A stretch of 64,000 bases of DNA from Apoda limacodes (taxonomy: Eukaryota; Arthropoda; Insecta; Lepidoptera; Limacodidae). Shown piece after piece: positions 1 through 14,700 of the stretch. The stretch spans positions 12,777,001 through 12,841,000 of the forward strand of contig OX291553.1 in the NCBI GenBank assembly GCA_946406115.1, in the 5' to 3' direction. Within the stretch, counting starts at the first letter, position 1. Every line of letters begins with the position of its first letter. A model generated the notes under the pieces. That model did no database searches. It was not told where the DNA came from and saw only the letters and a list, made by a program, of their open reading frames with translations. Position numbers and translations under genes: made by a program.

Positions 1-558
1 TAAAAAATAATCTATACTTACTACACTATTATAAAAAAAAATTAAAAGTTTGTTTGTTCTTCCTTTACGTCGTACTGGAGCATCATATAAACCTAAATTT
101 GGCCCAGAGATAGTATAAAATACCGAGAAGTCCAAAGTACGCGTAGAAATAACTATAACCAAATTACACGCGGACGAATTATAGCTTCAGCTGTAGCTTG
201 CTATTGCAAACTTTCTTTCTAAAAACAAAAAGGTTGCCGTAGAAATTTAACACTGATAACTAAATTTAGTGCAGTCGGAGCAGCAGGCAAAAGCTAGTAT
301 ATGGTTTTACTCCAAATACACTACTCGTTGTATTATTTTCCAGACGTTAAGAAGTCTCGCAGAAGCATGCAAAAGTCAACAATCACATAACATAAAGCTT
401 AACAAATAAGCGAAATAAAACATTATCCAAGTCCATCATCCTGTATATTAAATAAAACAACGAAACACTTCTATAAATCACAGGTAAGCTCGGGGCTAGA
501 CAAATTCTCTAAAACCGTATGTACTTTGACACAATATTACACAACAGTTTCATTGCTG

Positions 559-823
559 ACTAGATTTTGCCCAGCGGGAAATTTTTACGGAAACTCCTTG
601 ATGGTATTATGAAAGTTTAATATGTAAAGCTGTAGTTCGTACATGTGGAATTTGTGAGAAGTGGGGAACTTGTAAATTTTCCGGGATAAAAAAATAGCCT
701 ATTTTCTTTCTATTCCAGGACTAAACCTAAATGTGTGGCAAGTTTCATCCCGGTCCGTCCAGTGGTTGACGCGTGATTGAGTAACAAACATCCAAACTTT
801 CGCATTTAAAATATTAGTTGGAT
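559..823 (+). repeat. dispersed lepidopteran-type repeat, family A copy 1
   Basis: It runs from tagattttgcccagcggg through gtccgtccagtggttgacgc to aatattagt. The same order of blocks recurs at 3802-4110, 32076-32380 and 56955-57285. No coding capacity is seen. Confidence 0.7.
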
Positions 824-3801
824 GAAAAGCAGTATTTTTAGATGTATTTTGCATTAAATAAGCGCGTTAAAATGTATAATTAAATTTTGATTGTACCCGT
901 TGGTTGACAGAATTATTGAACTTATTAAAATAATTTAATTATTCGAACGCTTTTGAAATTTTGAACGCAACCCTAAAACATTCCATTGACTACAAGCATC
1001 AATTCACTTCATTTCCACAGCTGTGTAAATTGATCACAACGGGTAAAAAACATCGATATCTTTATCTCATGCGTACAACACTAAGCAAATTAAGCTATTT
1101 CGCTAAGCGATATATATATAAGCACAATACGACATTATTTAAATAAAACAAACAAAAAAAAACTTTAGATGTTCACTCGCCGAGGGTGACCTTGTGTTTA
1201 TTGCGTCAAATCGATGCGCTACTCAACATAGTCTAAAAATTAGACTATGGGCGGCTAGCCTGCTGGTGCTTTTTGGACATATCTATTGTATTTTCATATC
1301 GATGGGTTTGCCATATCAAAAAATTGGTAATTTTTAGAAAGATGTTCGGTTTTGATTGAAATTTCATGCTAACAACCATTTTTCCCCAGATTTTTAATTG
1401 AAGCAAACAATCATTTTAAGTTTCATTTACTTTATAGCAGGATAAGTCCGATTTTGGTTGAAGTCAGTGTTTTTAGATAACATTTTCTATAAGTTTCAAT
1501 CGGTTTTGAATAAAAATATTCAAGGAGTCTATAGATATAGGCTCAAAGAGTACAAATAAAAATTAAAAAAAAAAGTTATCGTGGATAATTCTGCTTCTGT
1601 TCCCCAGCTCCTCATATATGATCGCTTTAAATAAGGGAATACCTTAAACAAAATCATATGTACCTAATATAAAAAATGAAGTAATCTTAAAATCTAATTT
1701 TATTTGCCCTATTAACATATCAAGATTTTTCAAGTGCAATCGTATGACTGACTGTGCGGTGATCCGATTTCGAGCCGGACTTGCATACCGTGGGTCCAGT
1801 TCCATGCCACGATATGCCGCTAATCGATCATCTACAGGATTGGTATGATTAAAAAAGTTGTTTAAAAAGTCGTGTTTAAAACAGTTTCAAATAAAACTAT
1901 GTTTTCATAAGGTGTTAGAAAAAAAAAAACAATATAAAACAAGTCGTATGTTGTATTTTTCATTTAAATTATGAATTATAGGGAACACTTTATTTGGCAT
2001 TGCAATTAAAACATATTTTTTTATTACAAGTAATTTATTTAATCAAAGATAAACAGTACCTAACCATTTTAATTTCAAGTAACTAACTAAGTAGAAAGTA
2101 CTATTAATAAACAATCAATATTTGGGTTATATAAATAAACAAAAAAATCAATATCTCTGTAATGTTCTAATCAGTCTATTCGTTATCGACTTAAAACCGT
2201 TATGCCCATCACTAGAAAGAAAGTAATGCAATGGATTATGGGGTATTCCTCTTATTTAAATATAGTTTAAGGGGATTCCTCTATTAGGAATAAACATTAT
2301 ATATTCTGATATATAATACAAGATGTTCAGTAAAGTGTTCAGTATTGATGATACAGAGATACGGAACAAAAAATAAATGTTTATCGAATTTTGTAAATGT
2401 GTACTAAGGTGAATATAAAATGGTCTAGAAATGACAAATTCATTATTATTTAGTCTAATTGATTTGAAATGTATGACGAGGATAAGTAAAAAAAAAACAT
2501 AAAAAACACCATGACCACGGCAACGGCGGCATTCTATGAAATTAAAAAAAAACAAATTAAAAAAAACTGACTTAGAGAACTAGCACTTAAACAGGTATTC
2601 AAATGAGCCAAATAAGACGCATAATAAGATAAGCGATGGGCTATTGTCGCAAAAAGAACAACCCACCACCTACGTTTATTTACTGTTGCGTTGCCGTTGT
2701 TTGGAAGTAACTGTTTCTCTTGATAATCTGGACTATTTTCACTAGGGCGCTTATACGCCTATTTATAATCTTAATGCCGCGACCTCGTTTCACACTTGAC
2801 CGGTTTTTATTATTTGTTATTATACTTTAGGACCCCACACTGTAAACACTGCAAGTTTAAAACTTGTATACATAATTACTGTTTTTGGGATAGAGTAAAA
2901 ACATGTTTCTTGTATGGGGAGTGGGGACCCCCTTAATTTTTGTTTTTTAATTTGTTATCATTTGTTAGTATTATTGGGAACTGATACGGGACGTTTAAGG
3001 TAATATTTTTCGAGATTAGTTTAAAAAAACTATATTTTTTACTGACAAGATATTTATAAGAGAATTATGTATATATGTCCTGAATCCCAAACTAGTTAAA
3101 AAATCATTAAATTGACGATTTGTGACAGTCGTATTGCTACATATGTGTAATCAAATAACGGGACGCAATAGCAATACGGGACAAGGTTCTCGAATTAGGT
3201 AACAGTCCCGTATATACGGGACGTATGGCAACCCTACCTACAGTAGGTTAAATACTGCAATCATAGATGTATATTGATACATTAAAATCGTAGATCTGTG
3301 CTTAAAACTTTAAAGCAGACCCTCGCATATGCAAATTATCACTTTCTTCCATTACGAAGCTAACGAAGAAAACATTTTTACATTTTATTATATTATTTAG
3401 CTTCAGAAATAAGACGGAGTCACTCCGAACCGAAAGATCTCCAAAACTGACATCTTGGATAGATTATAAATATTATAAATGCGAAAGTAACTCTGTCTGT
3501 CTGTTACCTTTTAACGCTTAAACTGCTGTACTGATTAGGATGGATTTTGGCGTGGAGTTTGAGTCTCGGAGAAGGACATAGGCTACTTGAAAACGTCAAG
3601 TGTGAATCGTTTTTTTTATATAATTAGGAGTTGCCGTTGAAATCCTACACCGAAGAGAACCAGTACTTAATATAATAAAGCAAAAGAGTTATTTTTTTGT
3701 ATGAACGCGCTAATCTCTGGAAGTAACAGTCGTATTGAAAAAATCTTATATACCTAGAAGACCCTTAAACATGTACAGGTGTGCAAAAATATAAAATACT
3801 A

Positions 3802-4110
3802 GATTTTTCCAGCGGCTTCGTCCGCCCTTAATTCGGTCATCGGCGTGGAACTCCTTAATTAACTCCTTAATTTTATTATACAAATAATGTTTGCTATAGC
3901 AGCAGCTATAGTTCGTTTATAGTTCTCTGATATAGTTATTCCTGCGGGAAAAAAATATTTCAGGATAAAAGTAGCCTATGTGTTAATCCAGGGTGTCAGT
4001 TACCTTCATACCAAATTTCATCAAAATTAGTCCATCCGTTTGAGCGTGAAGAAGTAACAAACATACAAACACACTCGCAAACTTTCGCCTTTATAATATT
4101 AGTGTGATAG
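3802..4110 (+). repeat. dispersed repeat, family A copy 2
   Basis: Begins ccagcggcttcgtccgccc, then attcggtcatcggcgtgg, and ends tttataatattagtgtgat. It is a diverged copy of the family described at 559. Confidence 0.7.
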
Positions 4111-4879
4111 GTATCAATACAATTATATTTTCACATATATTTCATGCTTAGATACATACACATACGTACATTTTTATTGATAGATCTTATATTTTTATTT
4201 AATCCATTAAGTGGTAGATACATATACATATAATTAAAGATAATTGGTACAAATATACATAATAAGTTCTTATACATACCCATATAATATAATCTGTTTA
4301 TTTTTTATTAATGTTTACATATGTGTGGATCAGTAAACTCTTTGTTTATTATTTGCCTACGAGTTCTTTATTTGCGGAGTGACTGATTGTCTCTGGGTTG
4401 CATTATTCATCGGGTCAGTTACCTTTATCTGCGCTTTTCCTGTCCTACATGCCGCATTGTAATTTTGTTGTGAGGGTAACTGTTGATAGGGTTCGATACA
4501 TCAGCGCAGCGTGTCAATGCCATGTGCGTTACGTATTAGTTTTTGGAAACAAGTATATGTACCTTTAATCTTTTAAGTAGTTTTGGACAAGAAATAATGA
4601 TATATTTTTAAAAGAATGACATGATACATGATACATGAGGTAATATAATCTGTACAGACCGAAATGCATAAACGGGAGCACTAAAAAAGTTTACTCATGC
4701 CAATTTTTTTATGTGTATTTCTTGAACTCAAGCAATTACTATATAAAGGGATTTTTTTTTTAATTTTGCAATTAGATACTTTTTTATGCTGTGCTTGTGC
4801 ATTTTATGTTTTTCATGTTTGTAATGGAAAGTGTCCTTCTATGAAAGGAAGGGGATATTTCAATATTTTTAAGTGGACG

Positions 4880-5045
4880 CTGTAAGAGAAAGGGAGAATC
4901 AGAAATGCCCTTGCTGAGTTTCCTGCCGGTTCTTCTCAGTACAAGGTCTCCCGCCCTATAGACTTACGAACCGATGGCGTAGTGACATTCATAAGTGCTC
5001 AATTATTGTAGCCTACACTGAATAAATAATTTTGATTTTGATTTG
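4880..5045 (+). mobile_element. LINE/SINE 3' end with TTTTGA tail
   Basis: The unit includes gagtttcctgccggttcttc and ends gaataaataattttgattttgattt. A short T-rich repeated tail of this kind marks the 3' end of a non-LTR element. The family was not resolved. Confidence 0.5.
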
Positions 5046-5438
5046 GACTGAAAAGGATAAAGTATTTTATTCCATCCCAGAGTTCTGATTTTTTTGTGGG
5101 GCACTTTCCTAACGTCTCGTTCGTACCCGTCTCCATACAAATTGCTTGACTTCTTGGCAGTTATAGCTCTAAGGACAGAGAAGGAGACACAGCACTTTTA
5201 TCCATATATTAGTTATTACGCTATGCCGATATCATGGCAGTAGGTATTCCGCGGGTAAAACCGCGGGGCGGGGTAGAAGTATAGCAATAACTGAAATAAA
5301 TTTATAAAATTGTAACCCCGACGCTCCAAAATTGGAGCAGTTAGCTTTTATAACCGAATTACCGCTTTCCTGTCTGATGATACGCCACCATTTTTTTAAA
5401 TGAGCGACTTTAAACTGTAATTGTTATTTTCCTTTCAG

Positions 5439-5734
5439 ATACACAAAGACTATAAGAGTATCAGAACAACAACCTTACCAAGTAAAAGAGTACACGTGGT
5501 GTTTCAACGTGCCACCTCGTTGTTCAAAGTACAAAATAAAGTTCCGGCAAGTGTTTAAGACACAAACACTGGTTCAGTACACACCAGTCGAGGAGTGCTG
5601 TACTGGTTATGCACCTGATGAAGACGGGCAGCAGTGCGTTCCTGTGTGTACGGAGAATTGCGTGCACGGGAAGTGCGTTGCGCCGCAGACGTGTGCATGC
5701 GCTCATGGATATGGGGGACCCGCTTGTGATATGT
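5439..5734 (+). CDS. drpr: drpr exon a: EMI domain and first EGF-like module
   Basis: The exon follows a pyrimidine-rich acceptor (tttcctttcag) and ends at donor GTAAGT. It encodes most of an EMI domain: the YTWC element, the PPRCSKYKIKFRQV stretch and the closing EECCTGY are typical of Draper/MEGF10. An EGF-like module with the CVHGKC core follows. The first base is the third base of a split codon, so at least one more coding exon lies upstream. Confidence 0.93.
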
Positions 5735-8700
5735 GTAAGTGATTGTAAATTATTTGATTACTTGCTTTGCAGTTTATACTGGGGGACCCCCAGTTATTGT
5801 CATTGTTTTAGGGACCGTAAGAGACTACGTACGTACGTAAGTATATTCTTACAAAGTCTGCTATATGTATGTCTATGTCAGTGGATTGGTTTCATTCTTT
5901 TTAAGCAATGTTAGCATGATGTTATTGCTATAACCGTAAGCTAAATAGTTTCTTTAATTGAGAACTAAGTGTTTTACAATATCGTTGGTCTACATATATT
6001 CTCAAGGTCAAAATCGTTAAGTAAAGGAGTAATTTAGATCATCATAAAACCTCGGAACCAGATTATTTTTGTGCTGACCTAAAAAGGCTGTAATGAGGTC
6101 AGGGTCGCGTCAAGTAGCTAGATGCATTTAGAGGCCCTTGCAGTAGACCTGTGACGATGCTGTGACCGCACGCGAAGAACACGCATTTGCGCGTACATAC
6201 ACATGTTATTTGTTATTGTAGTGTTAGTAGCCATAAATATTTTATTATTTGTATGAAGGGGCCAGGGCCCTAGCCATAAATACATAGTATCGCGAAGCGA
6301 CGGCTGCGATAGCGTTCGTAGAAACGTTGTTACCCGACTAAAATATACAGAATTCAGAGTGTTTGGTATAGTTACATGAAAACTATCTTCTTCATTTGGA
6401 AAGGTAAAACGTTTCTGTGAAATCCATATATACGTATATTGCCGCTATGCTATGCACTTGCACTTTGCACACACACACACACACACACCCTCACACTTTC
6501 ATTCAGTCGGCCACCGAAGGTGCCTATACAGAGCAACCTTATATTGTCACAAATTGCTGTTTAAATGAACGCTGTTGTTTCCTAAATCTGTCCGTTAATA
6601 GTCTATGTATTTGGTATAGAAATAGTTTCAACCTAACAAAGGTAATTTTTATTCTTGTTTTTATCTTCTACACACACTACATCACATTTTTTATAAGTAT
6701 TTGTGCATTCGTTTTATTATCTATCACACGTAAAAAAATATATTTAAATCTAATGACAATTTCACCAGCGACAAATAAGATATTATGCATATAAGAATGT
6801 GGGATATAGAAAGCTTCAGTTCCAGAAATGGTATAGGACAGTCAATTAGGTATAATGGTCCCTCGGGGGCCATCGCTCTCCCAGCAAATAATTTGTTAAT
6901 TTTTCTCTTCCTTTGAACACCTATAGGCGTACCGTATTAAATGAAAGGCAGAGCGCAATCGGTTCCGGTATGAATCGTCTACAATTACCTTTGTCCCGGT
7001 CCTAAGACATTTTTTTGGTTGAGAAAATGATGTTAAGAGTTTTTATGTCTTCGATTTTTAGATTCATAAAAAAAGCTATGCGTTTAATAATAACTTCTTC
7101 GTGGTAGTCTTTCTTCTCAGTTGGTAGAGAGGCTGTCGCTGTGCAGAGCGCGGGTTTGATTCTCGCACACAACAAACATTTGTTGAGTCTGGGTGTTTTC
7201 TATGTATAATATAGTATAAATTGTACCCATAGCCTGACGTTGTTAGGGGACAGGAATATTTATTTACTTATCAATCCTATTTACCTCTTTCTACATTGCA
7301 GCCTGCCCGGACGGCAAATGGGGTAGAGAGTGCCAACATTCGTGCCACTGCCAGAACGGTGGCACGTGCGAGCCTCTGACCGGCGCGTGCGCGTGCGCGC
7401 CAGGCTGGCGGGGCAAGACGTGCGAGCGCGCCTGTGGACCCAACACTTTTGGGGATGATTGCAATCAGGAGTGTCAGTGCCGTGCCAACACCACCGCTCG
7501 GTGCGACCCAGTCAGCGGAGCCTGCGATTGTGTGGCGGGGTACACTGGACCTCTGTGGGTATTTTTTTAGTGGTCAACTTCGCATCTTTATGTCCCTACC
7601 ACTGAGCTTACATACCTACACTGACGAGCAATAAAAAAAGTCCTTATCATGAAAAACCACGCTAGATAGCTTCGTAAGGTGTATCCGAATATATTTTTTC
7701 AAACAAACTGTGTTACACCTATATCTTCGACTAGACATTTCGCTACTCAAACGTGTTATTATCATAAAGTGCTTGTTACCATAGTCGCAAAACTCATACC
7801 CATAAAGTTATTGTGAATTATTTATTTTATATTAAACAAAGTTTTTATTCCATTCCACTTGCATTTAATAATTAAGATCAAAATGTATGATAATGACGCA
7901 TTTTAAGAAACATTTAGTGCAACGAAAGTTAAATGGAAAAAATATTTATTCGGATTTACCTTAAAGTAAATAGCAACATCCAAGTGTATTTAATAAATAA
8001 CATATAAAAAAAAAAGAAAATTAAATGTGTTAAAAAAGGAAAATAAAAAACATTTGTACTATGAATGAAACATTTACCTACTCCAGTGGTTATAAATATT
8101 TGTTAACAAAATTACATGTATGCAATCCTGCGAAACAGATAGTTTAAGATAAACATAAACATGGCACTTTAATAAAAAAAAAAACATAGCCAAAGACAAT
8201 AATAAACATCTTGATAACATATTATTGTGTCAAAATGCAAATACAAGACAAATAACATGTCTATTACCAGGAATCATATCTTATACTTTCCGCTTAACAG
8301 AAAGTGTTTATAAAATTAACTATGTAGTGGTCTTATGTTTGTGTTAATTAATTAAATAACAACTAATATATCAGTGAGCTCTCTTCGTCGAAGTCTAAAG
8401 TAGTAATTACGTGTTTGAGACCCTTGTATACTACAGTGGCTTAGTTGTTAATAGTAATGACTGCTTGCTGAACCGAAGGGTATGAGATCGATTCCCGCAC
8501 AAGACAATAAGTTTAGTGAAGCTGTTAGAAACAAAGTATTTTATTCTGCAATTCGGCCATGTCATATCAAGGTTTATATATATGTCCAATCTATGTAGCT
8601 GTGATAATAACTTTATGGTTTAAATTTTTAAAGGAGCCAACCAGTGGTTGGATACGCACTCACATTATATTGTGGGAGACATCCTCGTTTTACTAACCAC

Positions 8701-11700
8701 TTCTATCCATCGTGGCAGGTGGTGAGCCCATTGCAGCAACATTAATTCTAAAACTGAATATTGTTTATAAATTTCATAGGGGTTGCATTATGTGAAGAGT
8801 CAAAAAGTCCTCAATTCTGTGACTGAATTACATAAAAAAATTAAAAATATAAATACACATATTTAATACATTATATATTAAATAAATGATGTCCTTTCAG
8901 ATGCGAAGAACCATGTCCAAATGTCAATGAGACATGTCCACAGAAATGCCGTTGTCAAAACAACGGGAAATGTGACAATATGTCGGGAAAATGTAAATGT
9001 CGCGCCGGCTGGACGGGGGAGGTCTGCGCCAATAAGTGAGCTGTTATTAAATCTATATGTGTTAAGCACTAGCTGGCCCAGTGATCGTTGTTTCTCTATA
9101 GTCAAAAAATATATATGCTTTAGTCTCTCTAGCAAGTCTGCAAGCTATCAGTGTTATGCTACAGGGCAACTTATTTGATTTTAATGTTCATTTATAAATA
9201 AAGACTTACATAAAGAATCAAAATTTCGTTTTGTGAAATTCATAAATCTCCCTGTCCTTATATTTTTTCGCCAAGAATCATATTTATTTTTTGGAAATAA
9301 GAGAAAGATCAGATAGTCAGAAAAAGTCATATTAGGTCTTTGTTCCAATTAACTTTCACTTCCTGTCTAGTCATAATCGCCCAGTAAAATTCAACCCCAA
9401 CAAGTGTGGTAAATTTTTACACTACCACAGTATCTTTCAATCATAAGCTGGAGCCGGGCGTTCCTTTGCGTTGTTACGTATTGCGTTCTGGACCGCAGCC
9501 TTAGTTATCATATAGAATATCGGCTATTGCCCGTGGTTTCTAATGTAGGCTGTTAATCAATTTGTTTGAAGAATTTTAATTTTGTTTTTATAAATAGACC
9601 TAATTTAAAATGGAATGTTAAAACCAAGAGTTGTTGTTACCAAGATTGTTAAATAGCATTTTTGTTATAAAGTTGTTTTCTCCTAACTATTGTTACTAAA
9701 ACTAAAAACTCACCTTGGCATTTTAATGTAGATTCCTATAGAATCCCATTAAAACATTACTAAAGTGATTAACACTCTTATACTTTTATGTAAAAAAACA
9801 ACATTAAATTTTCATTGTTAAATGATTTCTTGCTTTATGGGATCAAAAATTTATGTTAATATTTTATTACTCACACTAGATAAAAAAATATTGATGTTAT
9901 TTATAAATTGTATAAGTATGAGTAATATAAAAAATTATGAATAAAAAACTTTTAATGTATGTGTTTAAAAATACACACATGTACTTACAACTGAACTATT
10001 TAAGGTATTTTATATGTTTTATGTTTTTATTTTTACCAGTGGATTATTAATAACAATTGTTTGTTTATTATCATTTTTTTTTCCAAATAACACTTAATAT
10101 TAATATCCATAAACCTATTTTTATTCTCAAAGTTTTTTTCCTTGAAAAAAGTCGAAATATTTAATGTCGTTTGGGTTCGCTGCGTCGGAAGGGAGCAGGG
10201 CTCCGACCGCGCGTATGAGCCGATCACATTGTTTAGATTGACATTTTTAAATTCGTAATATCTTTTTAATGGAATGTCCGATTTGAATAATTCAAAAAGT
10301 AATCTACAGGTATTGAAACAGTCTTGAATACGAACTTATTTATTTGGATAAGGATTAATACAAAGGTATGCGCATAACATGGTCTGATTTTGGTCGGTAT
10401 TTCTATCAACTTTATAAATGTAAAAAAGTAGTTACAGTGATATCTACAATAGTTGGACATATGGTATTGCGAACTTTTTATAGATATTGATATGTTCTTT
10501 GATATTGTAGAACATTTTTTTTCCTTATTAACACTCACGATACCTTCTTGCTGATAACATAGAGTAGTAATAGTATTTGGAGAGGATTTAATTTCAATTT
10601 GACATGCCTATTAAAAAATTTTGGATATAATAATTACAATGAAATTTGTAGAATTTATTATAACGGATTCATTCATTATTTTAGAACGTCCCGATTTTTC
10701 AAAGTAATGTGGTTTTGTGGTTCGTCCTTAAGTCTCTTTTAGACGGTTCTTCGTTATTTGAGGTTCTTGTTTAGTCTTTTCGGCAGCTCCTATATTTTAT
10801 TTGTACCTTTTGAAACGACTATCCAATATGCAGTTACATAAAAGCCTTATGTGTAATATACCGTTAAATAGTAAATAAATCATTTATTTTGTGTGTCTAA
10901 TTTTTCCACTTAAAAGGGTGCTTATGATAATATAATTATTTTATGAATGATAATGATTGTTAATTTGTAGTATGTTTAAATATGCAGAAAATGCTTTTGA
11001 CTTTAAGAACCGCATTTATAATAGTGACAACAGAATGTTCAAATCATATAGCAACAGAAACATATTAGTATAAAGTTTAATATAAAATTGACATAAATGT
11101 TAATTGTAGGGAGGTTAGGCGATGAATTTGTATAAAGTCTTCAAAGTGAGGTTGTAAGGCAACGAATTAGTCTATAGAAACAACAAGGCATTACTCAATA
11201 TACAAGTTAATTATAGAGATAATTCGGGCTTGACTTGTCCTGCCTTTGTTCTGTTGTAATAGGGATATTGACAAGGTATGCTTAAATGTTTGGTCAGAGA
11301 TGGGAATTCAGAAACTATAAGTTCACCACTTTGGCGGACGCGGGAAATCTACACTATATGTGAGTTGTCATTCTTGACTAAAATGAAAGTCTGAGCGCTA
11401 CTTTTGAAAACGAATATCAATTTTCAAAAAAGAGAAACTTGAATTTTGCGTTTTCATATTGTAATGGAGTTACAGTTCCACCCATCGATCTTGGTGTTTC
11501 AAGTAGGTAGTCCGGTCAAAATTTTAGTGGAAACCTTAGGTATACCATTAGAAGTGTCTAAAGGCCCCATCGATCTCATGTCTGCTAAAAAAGTAATTGG
11601 GGGTTAATTATTGATATTGATGTTGGTTATTGACTTTACCTGTAGTTCTGATTTCTATTCATATTTTGATCTAATTCAAACTCTTCAAAGTCGACTTCAA

Positions 11701-14700
11701 CAGTCATGTCTTCTTCAATTTCTTCTTCTTCCTCCTCTTCTTCTTGCTGGATGTTCATAGATTGTTAAGATAAAGTTAAATCAGCTGTTTCTTCATCACA
11801 TGAATCTTTGTCTGTTGTATTCAATTGGACATTGACAACACAAGACTGGCTTTGGCAATTTTGTACACGCTGGAGAACACAGTAACTGTACTCTTCAGCC
11901 ACATTTAGCACTACAACCTTTTTTACAACTGCAAAAATTATGTTTAGGAGTTTTCCTTTACTCTCACCTGGAAAGTAAAGTTTGAATCGGTTCCAAAGTA
12001 TTATCTGTCAATTTCCAAACCCAGTCTTCTCGGTTCAGGTGATTGCCTAGTCATTTCTGAACTTGATAGTATACTCTATACAAGTGTTGATTAGCAGAAG
12101 CTGTCCACAATAAGTTGGAAGAAGGCAAGATAGTTGTACTTATTGCAAGGTCTCCACCAAAATTTAGCTCTGTCAGAATTTTCGTAATCAAGTTACCACT
12201 ATTTTTATGTTTATTTTGACCAGATAAAGGTCATTTGTGCAGATCCCAGTCTTTTATTGACCTATTGGTCCCTAACCCTGCATGCGTTTGTTCGCGTTCA
12301 CCGATTGGTTTTTATTTGACTTGGGGACCGGGATTGGCTAATTGGCGATTTTTTTAAGTACATTTAAGTAAAAAATGTGGGATGGGATGTGGGAAAAACT
12401 CATTGTGACAGTGTATATGCGCATCATATGACTTTGAAACAACTCGATTCGTAGTTCTAACTGAACATTATTATTTATAATTGCTGAAATGTATGAAAAT
12501 TAATGATTTTTAATATGTTTTAGATGTCCAGCGGGAAGATGGGGCGAGAAATGCGAGAGTAGTTGCGAGTGCGCTAACGGGGCCGGATGCCACCACGTAA
12601 CTGGACACTGTCAGTGTGAAGCGGGCTTTACTGGTGATAAGGTAAAATAAATCTAGTACTGACGGAGTACAGATCAGAATAGAACGAGTCTTTTCAAGGC
12701 TAATAAGGCGGGGCTAGCACTAAATTCGCCATTTCTTTTGCACTCACGCAACTTGTAATTTGTGTCTCTACTTCAAGCAACTGTACAGGGACCAAGTACA
12801 CTTATGAGTGCAGTAAGATATATGTAGTGCGTTTGAACAAAAAACAAAAACTGTCAAGTGTTAGTCGGACTCGCGCACCGAGGGTTCCGTAAAAGGTAAA
12901 CTGTATTAAGGGACAAATTTAACTTTGCCGTTGGATAACTGTAGTCCCAATACATCGACATATGTCGCGGTCAGTTTACCAACTTCGTATTAGTTTAAAA
13001 TCGCAAAAAAAAAAAAAAAACAGTTGAGATGAATTTACGGTTTTCAGTTTTTTTTCCTTTATGTGTGCTATATTACATGGCATTGCTTCTTGCCAAATTT
13101 CATTATTCTAGGTCAATTGGAAATGCCCCATAGGTTTTGATTTATATTTGTGTCACAATATGCGACAAAAATAAGCATATTTTGGGCATATTTTTTCATT
13201 GCATTGACTCAATTTTTTTAAGCTTCCAAAGTTTGATTTTTTTAAAACCTCAAAGTGACTGTAGACTTTTGTATTTGATATTAATTTCAACTTGATAACA
13301 CCATGCATTCTTGAGTAAAAGGGTCTTATCAGACAGACCGGCAAACTTTTCTTTTAATGTGTTATATCTACAAATTAACAAATTTTGGATTTTTTTCTAT
13401 ATTTTGTGATGTAAGATTTTGCTTCATGCGAAATTTCAGGATTCTAGGACAATGGGAAGTACCCCATAGGTTTTGATTTATTCGTGAATGCCAAAATATG
13501 CGATAGAAATTTCCGTATTTTTTTTATTGCGTTGACTTAGCAGCTTGATTTTATACAGCTGCAAGGGAACGATCCCTTTAACCTTAGTATTCGATATAAA
13601 TTTCAACTTGATAACTTCACGCGTTCCTAAGAAAAAGGGTGACAGACAGACAGACTGACGGACAACAAAGTGATCCTATAAGGCTTCCCTTTTTCGTTTT
13701 GCAGTATGGAACTCTTAAAACAAACTTTAACTTTATTATATTAGTATAGTATAATATTTTGTTAGTATAGATAATTCATAGGTCTGTTGAGTAAAGAGAT
13801 TTTTTAAACCATTTTAATAATTCTCAATCTACTCCCTATTTAAAGAAAATGTTTCAATATCTTCACTGTTCTCACGACAGAGAGCTTCGTTCTTCCTCTA
13901 ACATGCTGCTACGTTTACCTTCACATCGTACTGGTTTTATTTCCAATTCTTTTACTATTCAGGCAGCACTACTCTGGAACGCGCTTTCTAAAAATATAAA
14001 GGAAACGCCTTCCCGAAATAAGTTTAAGCATTCGCTATACAAATACTATTTAGGCTCACCTTTATAAATACTTTTCAATGAATCATATGCAGTACCTATA
14101 ATTATCTATGTACATATTTAAATATGTATTTATGTATGTGTATGTATGTATATTTAAATATATATATATGTATATATGTATCTGTGTATTTATTTAATTT
14201 ATGTATTCAAATCCTATACTGTATGTTACGGTTATGTTAGTAGATAATAACCGTTCCTACTTAAACAACTATCTTAAGCTTTCTGCATGACCCTAAGGTC
14301 ACCTATTGTATTTTATTGCAATGAAGTGTTTAAATAAAAAAAAAATTATCTATTTAGTGACATAGAAAATTGTTTATCTGCACAATTATTTTTTGTTCAG
14401 GGTCGTTAGTATTATCTGTAGCTGTAATACGGATTTGTCGAGGCCCTACTGTATAAACCATTATAATTTTGATAACTTTTGTATTTACAGTGTTTAGAAG
14501 TCTGTCCACTGGGAACGTTCGGCGTGGAATGCTCGGGTCGGTGCACGTGTTTGCACGGCGGCGCGTGCTCGTCTCGCGATGGTTCGTGCACGTGCAAGCC
14601 TGGCTGGCGCGGGGACAAGTGTCAATCGCGTGCATGTCCCGATGGTAAATGGGGCTCGACGTGTGACAAGGAGTGTCAGTGCGATGTTGTAAATACGGAG

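Larger units (their letters stand above)
1..5438. other. draper upstream intron or 5' flank, repeat-rich
   Basis: No convincing coding exon is seen. I looked for an exon ending in the EMI start and did not find one. The stretch holds dispersed repeats at about 559-823 and 3802-4110 (one family), 3465-3630 (a short-interspersed-like unit starting ttataaatgcgaaagt) and 4880-5045 (a LINE-like 3' end with a ttttgattttgattt tail). A 10-bp-arm hairpin lies at 1227-1249. The short ORFs here look random. Confidence 0.6.

Noticed and set aside
961..1146. 61-codon + frame near the left end as draper's first exon
   Set aside because: No signal peptide, no EMI start and no fitting donor; composition looks random.
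6417..6794. 125-codon + frame in a draper intron
   Set aside because: It reads through a CA microsatellite, has no domain and ends in AT-rich DNA.
7551..7562. Donor GTATTT at 7559 for draper exon b
   Set aside because: It would join out of frame to the next exon; the donor at 7555 keeps both the cysteine pattern and the frame.
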